Source of the DNA: an uncultured Oscillospiraceae bacterium
GTDB taxonomy: Bacteria > Bacillota > Clostridia > Oscillospirales > Oscillospiraceae
Length of the DNA stretch: 64,000 nucleotides
Assembly (NCBI GenBank): GCA_910587785.1
Contig: CAJUOA010000002.1
Location: forward strand, 51,892-115,891
Direction: 5' to 3'
Shown: positions 57,926 to 64,000 of the stretch, one piece after another
Numbering within the stretch: the first letter of the stretch is position 1
Layout: each line of letters begins with the position of its first letter
Translations under genes and position numbers: made by a program
Notes under the pieces: generated by a model
The model's input: only the letters and a program-made list of their open reading frames with translations
The model's database searches: none
Told to the model about the DNA's origin: nothing

Positions 57926-58777
57926 TCACCCGATGTCCCGCAGCTGCCGCATATTCTCCTCGTACAGCCGCTGGCTGACAGCCATTTTCCGGATGATCTC
58001 CTGCACGGTGGCCTCCAGCTCCGTACCCTCCCGGTAGTCGGCGGGGTAGATGAAGTCCACCCGCCTCTGCCGCAGGAGCTGTTCCACGCCGGAGCGGTTG
58101 GCCGCCTGATAGACGGCGATGGCCTGCCCGCCGTAGGAGCGCATCATCTTCATGCAGGGCACGTCGCTGAGGCCGTCGCCGATGTAGATCATGTTGGTGA
58201 AGGGCACCCGCTTGCTCTCGTCGGGCATGGAGTCGTTAAGGGCCTTGTCGTCGGAGACATCCAGGACCCCCTTGTTGATCCGGTAGACGAACTGGGTCTT
58301 GGCGGTGAAGTTCACGGCAAGCTTGGGCCACAGGGGACGCCCCCCGGCGTCGTAGAGGAACTCGCTGGCGTAGATCTCCCGGAAGGCACTGGCAATGGCG
58401 CTGCCCTCGATGATCTCCCGCAGGCCGGAGGAGATGACATAGTGCTCCACCTGGGCCCCCAGGAGGCCGCCGAAGCGGTTGATGCGCTCAAACCAGTCCA
58501 GCACGCCGGGGAAGAACTCGATACTCCGGCCGCAGTGGACCAGGCTCTCCCTGGTCAGGGGGACGCCCAGCTGGGCGCACTTGCGGATCATGGTGTACAT
58601 ATAGGCCAAAACGCCGTCCATGCGCTCCCGGCGGCCGAAGTCGTTGGCCTCCCGCCAGAAGTCCCCCGGGACCATGCCGAGGCTTGGGATGAAGGCATAG
58701 TTCTGCATATCCTGGGTGCAGAGGGTCTTGTCGAAGTCGTAGAGCAGGGCGACGATGGGCTTCTTTTTCTCTTCCAT
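57926..58777 (-). CDS. HAD-superfamily hydrolase
   Basis: A 283-residue haloacid-dehalogenase-fold phosphatase. Motif I is LLYDFDKTL (DxD with Asp13 region), motif II VISSGLRE, motif IV IYIGDGLSDVPCMKMM, with a Lys in KLAVNFTAKTQ for motif III. The helical cap between motif I and II is C1-like, as in HAD-IB/phosphoserine-phosphatase relatives. It is 24 bp downstream of the PsiE-like gene. The substrate is not evident. Confidence 0.87.
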   Translation of the reverse strand: MEEKKKPIVALLYDFDKTLCTQDMQNYAFIPSLGMVPGDFWREANDFGRRERMDGVLAYMYTMIRKCAQLGVPLTRESLVHCGRSIEFFPGVLDWFERINRFGGLLGAQVEHYVISSGLREIIEGSAIASAFREIYASEFLYDAGGRPLWPKLAVNFTAKTQFVYRINKGVLDVSDDKALNDSMPDESKRVPFTNMIYIGDGLSDVPCMKMMRSYGGQAIAVYQAANRSGVEQLLRQRRVDFIYPADYREGTELEATVQEIIRKMAVSQRLYEENMRQLRDIG

Positions 58778-58801
58778 AGCGGACTGCCTCCTTCCCCGGG
58801 G

Positions 58802-59221
58802 TCAGCGGTGGGGGTGCTGTTCGTGGCTGTCCTCATTTTTCAGGGCCTCCAGGGCCTCCGGGATCAAAAAGCGCTGGATGGCAAAGAGGAGCCCGATGCC
58901 CACGATGCGCACGATGGTCTCCACGCCGTTGGTGTGCTCCACCACCAGCTGCCGGGAGGTGGCGAAGATGAGCACGTCGATGACCCGCTCCGGGTTGTGG
59001 AAGATGAGCATCTTCACGAACTCGATCCCCACCACAAAGGTGAGCATCTCCTGGAGGAAGGTCTCCAGGGAGGAGATATCCCGCAGGTCCACGTTCCCGG
59101 CCAGGTAGTCGTAGATGGTGAGCCCCGCCATCACCACGATGATGATGACGATGGCCACGGCGATGAGGAGCTCCAGGGTTTTGAGCCCCTGGTAGAATTT
59201 CTCTCTAAGCTGTCTTCTCAT
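58802..59221 (-). CDS. PsiE-like membrane protein
   Basis: A 139-residue membrane protein with four TM segments: TLELLIAVAIVIIIVVMAGLTIYDYL, FLQEMLTFVVGIEFVKMLIFHNPERVIDVLIFATSRQLVVEH and IVRIVGIGLLFAIQRFLI. The middle segment F..M..V..IE..K is the landmark of the phosphate-starvation-inducible PsiE family. Its function in Firmicutes is not known. It lies between DivIVA and HAD genes on the same strand, start 59221 40 bp after DivIVA. Confidence 0.75.
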   Translation of the reverse strand: MRRQLREKFYQGLKTLELLIAVAIVIIIVVMAGLTIYDYLAGNVDLRDISSLETFLQEMLTFVVGIEFVKMLIFHNPERVIDVLIFATSRQLVVEHTNGVETIVRIVGIGLLFAIQRFLIPEALEALKNEDSHEQHPHR

Positions 59222-59261
59222 GGCGGCCTCCCGTCAGAAAAAGCGAAAACAGTAGGTTCTC

Positions 59262-60086
59262 TTACCGGTCTTTTGTGTAATTTCTGCCGAACTGGAGGTC
59301 CTCCAGGTTCAGCACCCGGGTGGAGGCCAATTCCACGCCGTCCTCCCCGGCGGGGGTATCGTCCTCGGCGAAGGGGTCCTCTCCGGCGCCGCCGGAGGCG
59401 GCCTCCTGCCCCTTCTCCCGGGAGATCATGCTGACGACTTCCTTGATGTTCTGCTCCACCGCGGCGGCGGCCTCGTCCTCCGGAGAGACGGTGGCGGAGG
59501 CGGCCACAGCGGCCTCCTGGACCGGCGCGGCGGGCGGGGCGGCGGCAGGCGCGGGTACCTGGGGCGGCGCGGGCTCCTCCACGGGGAGCTCCGGCAGGAG
59601 CTCCAGCATGGCGAGCTGGTCGTTGCAGACAGTGCGCACGTCCTGGATGAAGCCCCGCAGGGCCTGCTGTCCGGCGGCGAGGCGCTTGCGCTCCTGCTCC
59701 AGCTTCTGGTCCACGCCCCGGCGGACCTCCTCCAGGCGGCGCTCCTGGTAGGCGATCTCCCGCTCCAGCTCGGTCTGCCGGGCCTTGGCGGCGGAGGAGG
59801 CGCTGGTGATGAGGGCGGTGCGCTTCTGCTCCGCCTCGGCCACCATGGAGGTGGCCATCTTCTGGGCGGTCAGGAGGGTGGAGCGCATGGCGTCCTCCAT
59901 CTCCCGATACTCGGCCATCTTGTCCACCAGGACCTTCAGCTTGGCCTTCAGCGCGGCGTTCTCTTTATAGAGGGCGGAGTAGTCCTCCGTCAGCTTGTCC
60001 AAAAAATCGTCCACGGACGCCATGTTATAGCCGCCCATCATGGACTTTGCAAAGGTGCAGTTTGCCACCTCCTGCGGGGTCATCAT
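59262..60086 (-). CDS. divIVA: DivIVA-domain cell-division protein
   Basis: A 274-residue coiled-coil protein that marks curved membrane and division sites. The membrane-binding N-terminus is present (MTPQEVANCTFAKSMMGGYNMASVDDFLDKLTEDYSALYKENAAL). A coiled coil spans about residues 40-165, followed by an unstructured Ala/Pro/Glu-rich stretch (EEPAPPQVPAPAAAPPAAP) and an acidic tail. This tail is longer than in B. subtilis DivIVA. It is in the sepF-yggS group, as usual, but without yggT and ylmH between sepF and divIVA. Confidence 0.92.
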   Translation of the reverse strand: MMTPQEVANCTFAKSMMGGYNMASVDDFLDKLTEDYSALYKENAALKAKLKVLVDKMAEYREMEDAMRSTLLTAQKMATSMVAEAEQKRTALITSASSAAKARQTELEREIAYQERRLEEVRRGVDQKLEQERKRLAAGQQALRGFIQDVRTVCNDQLAMLELLPELPVEEPAPPQVPAPAAAPPAAPVQEAAVAASATVSPEDEAAAAVEQNIKEVVSMISREKGQEAASGGAGEDPFAEDDTPAGEDGVELASTRVLNLEDLQFGRNYTKDR

Positions 60087-60131
60087 CGTTGGCTTACCTC
60101 CCTTTTCTCGTTACGTACAGCGGCCCCCATC

Positions 60132-60587
60132 TCAGTTGAAGCTGTAGAGGCCGTTGGTCTCCAGCTCGTCGATCAGATCCCCCTGGATGTCCACGGAGTA
60201 GGGGGTGATGAGATAGGTATTTGCGGCCACCTTCTTGATCTTGCCCTCCCCCGCGTAGGCCACGCCGGAGAGGAAGTCGATGAGGCGGCGGGCGATGTCC
60301 TTGTGGGTGGACTCCAGGTTGACGACAACGGTGCGCTTCTCCTTGAGGTGGTCGGCAATCTCGCTGGCGTTCTCAAAGCGCTCGGGCTTGACCAGCACCA
60401 CCTTGAGCTGGGTGGTGGCGTGGATATTGACCACCTTGCCCCGGCGGCTGTCCACGGCGCTGCGGTCATAGGAGCGGGGCCGGTCGTCCAGGAAAGGGGA
60501 GTCCTGCTCCTCGAAATCCAGGTCGTAATCCTCGTCTTCGTTGCTGACGGGGGTGATCATGCGTCTCAGATTGTCTATCAAGTTCAT
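60132..60587 (-). CDS. sepF: Cell division protein SepF
   Basis: A 151-residue FtsZ-ring anchor. The N-terminal amphipathic helix (MNLIDNLRRMI) binds membrane, an acidic linker follows, and the SepF core (VVLVKPERFENASEIADHLKEKRTVVVNLESTHKDIARRLIDFLSGVAYAGEGKIKKVAANTYLITPYSVDI) binds FtsZ and polymerises. Length is typical. It overlaps the yggS stop by 1 bp. Confidence 0.95.
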   Translation of the reverse strand: MNLIDNLRRMITPVSNEDEDYDLDFEEQDSPFLDDRPRSYDRSAVDSRRGKVVNIHATTQLKVVLVKPERFENASEIADHLKEKRTVVVNLESTHKDIARRLIDFLSGVAYAGEGKIKKVAANTYLITPYSVDIQGDLIDELETNGLYSFN

Positions 60588-61303
60588 TAGGTGAAACCTC
60601 CTGTCGTCGTCTGGTAAGGCCGGTGGCCGAAGATGGCGGAGCCGACCCGGACCATGTTGGCCCCGGCGGCGATGGCATCCTCGAAATCATCGCTCATTCC
60701 CATTGACAAATACTCAAACCCATTATCATACAAATTTTCGGCTATGTCAACAGAAAGACGGCAAACTTTCTCAAAATACCGGAAATTTCCATGGGGCTCC
60801 TCTGCCGCCGGGGGGATGGCCATGAGTCCCAGGACCCGGACGGCCTCAAATTCCCGGGCCCGGGCGGCGGCGTCGAAGAGGGCGTCGGGGTCGAAGCCGC
60901 TCTTGCTGGCCTCCCGGCCGATGTTCACCTCCAGGAGCACGTCCTGGACGAGGCCCCGCTTTTTCGCCTGCCGGTCGATCTCCTCCAAAAGCTCCAGGCT
61001 CCCGGCGGAATGGATGAGGGAGACGTTCCCCACCACCTGCCGGACCTTGTTCCTCTGGAGGTGGCCGATGAAGTGGACTGGCGCGCCGTCGTAGGCGTGC
61101 TGGGCGAGCTTCTCCGTCATCTCCTGGACCCGGTTCTCCCCCAGGGCGTCGATGCCGGCGGCCACGGCCTCCCGGCAGGCGGCGGCATCGTTCATCTTGC
61201 TGGCCCCCACCAGGAGGATGTCCTCCGGCCTGCGTCCGGCCCGCTCCGCCGCCCGGGCGATGCGCTCCCGGACCGAGCGAATGTTTTCCGCGATGCTTCC
61301 CAT
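60587..61303 (-). CDS. yggS: PLP homeostasis protein, YggS family
   Basis: A 238-residue alanine-racemase-fold PLP protein without enzymatic activity, which keeps free PLP levels and amino-acid pools. Lys of ILLVGASKMND binds PLP near residue 36; further landmarks are GENRVQEM, HFIGHLQRNKV, NIGREASKSGF and LSMGMSDDFEDAIAAGANMVRVGSAIFG. It sits in the typical yggS-sepF order and follows the HlyD-like gene by 1 bp. Confidence 0.95.
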   Translation of the reverse strand: MGSIAENIRSVRERIARAAERAGRRPEDILLVGASKMNDAAACREAVAAGIDALGENRVQEMTEKLAQHAYDGAPVHFIGHLQRNKVRQVVGNVSLIHSAGSLELLEEIDRQAKKRGLVQDVLLEVNIGREASKSGFDPDALFDAAARAREFEAVRVLGLMAIPPAAEEPHGNFRYFEKVCRLSVDIAENLYDNGFEYLSMGMSDDFEDAIAAGANMVRVGSAIFGHRPYQTTTGGFT

Positions 61304-61304
61304 G

Positions 61305-62606
61305 CTATCTGATCACCTTTCCGTCATAGAGATCCGCCGCGGCGGTAATGACCTGTTCTCCGGAGCGGAGCCTGCGGCCCTCCCGGCCCCCCTCGGTGGC
61401 GAGGGTGTTCAGGTACTCGTCATCCGGCGCCACTAAAATGTACTCGTCCTCCTGCCAAAGCACCCGCACGGGCTTGCGCCGGGCCAGCTCCCCCCAGAGG
61501 GTGAAGACGCAGGTGACGGGCTGGGTCTTCTCATGGCCGTTCGCGTCCAGGAGGATGTTTCCGTCCTCATCGGTCACGGGCACCTGCTCCACCCGCACGG
61601 CGCTCCGGGGCACCCGGATGCCGTCGTAGGTGTGGAAGATGACCTGGGCGCTCTGGCTGCGCAGGAGGGTGGTGAGGCTCAGGTACTTTTCCGAAGAGAA
61701 GACCACCACTCGCTGTCCGTTCTCCTCGGCGCTGATGGAGGCGACCTTCACCTCCATATCCCGGCTGAGGCCCTTGTGGAACCGGAGGGTGAGGCGGTCC
61801 CCCACCAGCATGTCCCCCATGTCCTTGGTCTGCATACAGCAGACGAAAGCCCAGGTCTTGCCGTAGATCATCCTGCCCACAGCGCCGGAGACCGGCTGGG
61901 GGGCGATGGCGGCAAAGGAGGAGGGGGTGAGGGTCTCCGCCATCTCCGGGTTCAGGATGGCCTCATAGCCGTCCACGAGGCTGGAGAAGAGCCCGGCCTG
62001 GGGGGCGGTGACCCGGGTGGTGGCCGGGTCCGCCGAGGCGCTCAGGGACGCGATCTGCCCCTGGAGGGAGGCGATGGAGGCGTCCAGCTCTTCGGTGCCG
62101 GAGTAGGCGTAGCTCCGCTTGAGCACCGCCGAGCGCAGGGCGCTCCCCTGTTCCACGGCCTCCTCCAGGTCTCCGGAGGCCGCCGCCTGGCGGAAGTCCA
62201 GCAGGGCCGCCGCCGTCTCCTCGTCCGGGCGGACCTGGGAGGTCCCGGCGAGGCTCCGGGCGTAGAGGAGCTGATCCATCTGCTCCTCCAGGCCCCGGAG
62301 GATGTTGGCCTCGCTGAGGGCCTCGGCAGTCTGGTAGATGAGGGCCACGGTGCCCCCGGCGCTGACCCGTTCGCCTTCCCGCCGGGGGGAGTAGACCAGC
62401 TCCCCGCCGCCGGGGAGCACCTGCTCCCGGCGGACCACGTAGCCGTTGACGGTGACCGCGTCGTCGCAGGTGAAGGCGTAGGCCAAGGAGGTGGTATAGG
62501 GATCCATGCCCATCACGTAGATGGCGGCATGGATGCCGAAATAGAGGAGGACTGTCAGCAGGATGGCGGCCATAGCGAGCCGGGTGGCAAGGGTACTGGT
62601 TTTCAT
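61305..62606 (-). CDS. Membrane-anchored HlyD-like protein of the sepF cluster
   Basis: A 433-residue protein with an N-terminal TM helix (LATRLAMAAILLTVLLYFGIHAAIYVMG), a lipoyl/HlyD-like half (VTVNGYVVRREQVLPGGGELVYSPRREGERVSAGGTVALIYQT), a coiled-coil middle (about residues 90-190), VTAPQAGLFSSLVDGYE as second HlyD half, and a beta-barrel-like C-terminus. Such proteins occur next to yggS-sepF in clostridia; their role in division or envelope is not known. ATG 62606 (MKTSTLATRL) was chosen, AAAGG ten bases upstream. Confidence 0.75.
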   Translation of the reverse strand: MKTSTLATRLAMAAILLTVLLYFGIHAAIYVMGMDPYTTSLAYAFTCDDAVTVNGYVVRREQVLPGGGELVYSPRREGERVSAGGTVALIYQTAEALSEANILRGLEEQMDQLLYARSLAGTSQVRPDEETAAALLDFRQAAASGDLEEAVEQGSALRSAVLKRSYAYSGTEELDASIASLQGQIASLSASADPATTRVTAPQAGLFSSLVDGYEAILNPEMAETLTPSSFAAIAPQPVSGAVGRMIYGKTWAFVCCMQTKDMGDMLVGDRLTLRFHKGLSRDMEVKVASISAEENGQRVVVFSSEKYLSLTTLLRSQSAQVIFHTYDGIRVPRSAVRVEQVPVTDEDGNILLDANGHEKTQPVTCVFTLWGELARRKPVRVLWQEDEYILVAPDDEYLNTLATEGGREGRRLRSGEQVITAAADLYDGKVIR

Positions 62607-62651
62607 GGAGTGGACCTTTCTCTTTGGCAAGTCCTCCAGGGGGGCGTCCTG

Positions 62652-62888
62652 CTACAGCGTGTCCTCCCAGTCGGTGAGGTCCACCACCTGGGCGGGGCTC
62701 ACCGTAGAGATGGCGTGCTTATAGATGAGGTTCTGCTTGCCGTCTGCGGTGAGGACCACGGTAAAGGCGTCGAAGCCCGTGATGGTGCCCCGCATCTGGA
62801 AGCCGTTCATCAGGAACACGGTCACCGGCGTCTCATTGCGCCGGACGCTGGTCAGGAACACGTCCTGGAGATTGGGTGTTTTTGCCAT
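62652..62888 (-). CDS. hfq: RNA chaperone Hfq
   Basis: A 78-residue Sm-like protein that forms hexamers and pairs small RNAs with mRNAs. Sm1 (LQDVFLTSVRRNETPVTVFLMNGFQMRGTITGFDAFTVVL) and the Sm2 motif YKHAIST are intact, and the proximal-face Gln and Lys-His of the binding pocket are present. A short acidic C-tail (DLTDWEDTL) follows. It lies 50 bp after miaA, the usual order. Confidence 0.96.
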   Translation of the reverse strand: MAKTPNLQDVFLTSVRRNETPVTVFLMNGFQMRGTITGFDAFTVVLTADGKQNLIYKHAISTVSPAQVVDLTDWEDTL

Positions 62889-62938
62889 AAGTAGCTACCT
62901 CTCTTTTTTCATTAGTGGGGACCTGTGGGGTCCTGCTA

Positions 62939-63886
62939 CTATTGTAGACCCATGGCAGTCATGATTTTTGTCGCTTTTTGGAGAGCGGCGGCAAAATCCC
63001 GCTCTTTTTCCCAGAGAATCCAGTGGATGTCCGGGATATGTCTCAGCCAGGTCAGCTGACGCTTCGCGTACTGCCGGGAGCGGAGCTTCACCCCCTCCGC
63101 CGCCTCCTCCAGGGAGCGCTCTCCCCGGAGGGCCCCGGCGAGCTCCTTGTAGCCGATGGCCTGCATGGCGGTGGCCTCCGGCGGGACGCCCGCGTCCAGG
63201 AGGGAGCGGACCTCCTCCGCGAGTCCGGCGGCCATCATGGCGTCCACCCGGCGGTCGATGGCCGCGCGGAGGTCCGCGCGGTCCCGGTAGTTCAGGCCGA
63301 TGGTGACGGAGGCGTACTTTTTGGGGAGGGCCCGGGTCACCCGGTCGTGGTCCGACTTGGTGCGGCCTGTCTCCCGGTAGACCTCCAGGGCCCGGAGGAT
63401 GCGCTTGACATCCGCCGGGTGGAGTTTTTCCGCGGAGGCCGGGTCCACCCGGCGGAGCTCCTCCAGGAGGGGGCCGATGCCCTTCTCCGTGAGCTCCCGC
63501 TCCAGGGCGGTACGGATTGCCCCTCCGGCCTCCCCGGGGGCGAAGGTCCGTCCGGCGATGAGGGCCTCCAGGTAGAGGCCGGTGCCGCCCACCAGGACGG
63601 GGAGCCTGCCCCGGGCGAGGATGTCCTCCACGCAGCGGTCCGCCTGCTCCACGAAGCGGGCGGCGGACCAGCTCTCCGCCGGGTCCGCCACGCCCACCAT
63701 GTGGTGGGGGATGCCCGCCGTCTCCTCCGCCGTGGGGGCGGCGGTGCCGATGGTCATGCCTTTGTAGATCTGCATGGAGTCCACGCTGACCACCTCGCCG
63801 TTATAGCGCTTGGCAAGAGCCACGCCCATTGCGGTTTTTCCGCAGGCCGTGGGGCCCGCCACACAGAGGACTCTTTTCGCTTCCAT
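62939..63886 (-). CDS. miaA: tRNA dimethylallyltransferase MiaA
   Basis: A 315-residue enzyme that prenylates A37 of tRNAs reading UNN codons. Walker A GPTACGKTAMGVALA, VDSMQIYKGMTIGTAAP (substrate Asp), PHHMVGV, LVGGTGLYLEALIAG and the C-terminal TAMQAIGYKEL, RSRQYAKRQLTWLRH are all in place. Length is typical. GGAGGAGC precedes the ATG; the gene is separated from the window end by a hairpin-rich element. Confidence 0.96.
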   Translation of the reverse strand: MEAKRVLCVAGPTACGKTAMGVALAKRYNGEVVSVDSMQIYKGMTIGTAAPTAEETAGIPHHMVGVADPAESWSAARFVEQADRCVEDILARGRLPVLVGGTGLYLEALIAGRTFAPGEAGGAIRTALERELTEKGIGPLLEELRRVDPASAEKLHPADVKRILRALEVYRETGRTKSDHDRVTRALPKKYASVTIGLNYRDRADLRAAIDRRVDAMMAAGLAEEVRSLLDAGVPPEATAMQAIGYKELAGALRGERSLEEAAEGVKLRSRQYAKRQLTWLRHIPDIHWILWEKERDFAAALQKATKIMTAMGLQ

Positions 63887-63904
63887 GGAGGAGCTCCTTT
63901 CGCT

Positions 63905-63993
63905 CCGGGGGCTCCGCGCCCCCGGACCCTCGGTGACTTTTTCCGCGTGGAAAAAGTCACCAAAAACACGCTTAAGAAACTACGTTTCTTAAG
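63905..63993. repeat. Multi-hairpin intergenic element at the window end
   Basis: CCGGGGGCtccgcGCCCCCGG (63905-63925), GGTGACTTTTTCC with GGAAAAAGTCACC (63932-63961), and CTTAAGAAA with TTTCTTAAG (63971-63993). Same hairpin-chain style as at 29221 and 46282. Confidence 0.55.
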
Positions 63994-64000
63994 AATCTTC

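Noticed and set aside
1..64000. tRNA, rRNA, riboswitch, insertion sequence or prophage signatures
   Set aside because: I looked for T-loop GGTTCGA-type motifs, transposase and integrase motifs and known aptamer cores and saw none convincing; a covariance-model scan would be decisive.

Overview
The window is GC-rich (about 60-65% by eye), gene-dense DNA from an anaerobic low-copy-repeat Firmicute. The mix of genes (MurA-WalJ-RlmH, SepF-DivIVA, MiaA-Hfq, SpoIIQ-like M23 protein, acetyl-CoA synthase AcsB, EFR1 flavodoxin-ferredoxin, DUF5058, PatB/MalY lyases, L-2-amino-thiazoline-4-carboxylate hydrolase relatives) fits a gut member of the Oscillospiraceae (Flavonifractor / Intestinimonas / Lawsonibacter-like). 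That placement is inference from gene content, not from a marker search. I see about 60 protein genes, no tRNA, rRNA, CRISPR array, insertion sequence or prophage.

Layout. (1) 1-13.1 kb: a long minus-strand run headed by a dipeptide/oligopeptide ABC importer (binding protein, two permeases, two ATPases), then two tandem ATC-hydrolase-family proteins, a class I glutamine-amidotransferase-like gamma-glutamyl hydrolase and a TauE/SafE exporter. A divergent LysR regulator and an M20 amidohydrolase lie beside it. DUF362 and SnoaL-like genes follow under their own promoter, which has the 19-bp spacer and dyad typical of MerR control. (2) 13.5-20.5 kb: two alpha/beta esterases and an ATP-grasp ligase, then a heterodimeric ABC exporter with a HutD/Ves protein. 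(3) 20.7-25.4 kb: housekeeping genes murA, walJ-like and rlmH, then a papain-like YiiX-type protein and a response-regulator diguanylate cyclase. (4) 25.6-31.5 kb: a RelE-like segment running in frame into a large FtsX-type permease that is broken by one extra G in a G7 run, and a solitary acsB with an intact A-cluster. (5) 31.5-36.4 kb: a two-component system and an ABC-2 transporter linked by four phased 11-bp repeats, with an overlooked 48-residue membrane protein as first gene of the transporter operon. (6) 36.5-48.2 kb: a GH3 beta-glucosidase relic, secA, pgeF with an orphan lipoprotein, a TetR-ABC-2 operon, and a heterodimeric ABC exporter with a 16-codon leader. (7) 48.2-56.2 kb: Rrf2/EFR1 divergent pair, then MarR, PatB-like lyase, DUF5058 membrane protein, second multi-TM protein, M19 dipeptidase, second PatB-like lyase and a peroxiredoxin-like protein. 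(8) 56.4-64 kb: M23 protein, small secreted protein, then a cell-division/RNA cluster on the minus strand (HAD, PsiE-like, DivIVA, SepF, YggS, HlyD-like, Hfq, MiaA).

Best candidates for an undescribed system: the 49.7-56.2 kb locus, which reads as import, peptide cleavage and beta C-S cleavage of cysteine-containing dipeptides or cysteine S-conjugates through an uncharacterised two-protein membrane system; and the 1.5-13.1 kb locus, which combines peptide import with two ATC-hydrolase-like enzymes, a gamma-glutamyl hydrolase and a sulfur-type exporter. Both point to cysteine-derived peptides. All substrate assignments are inferences.
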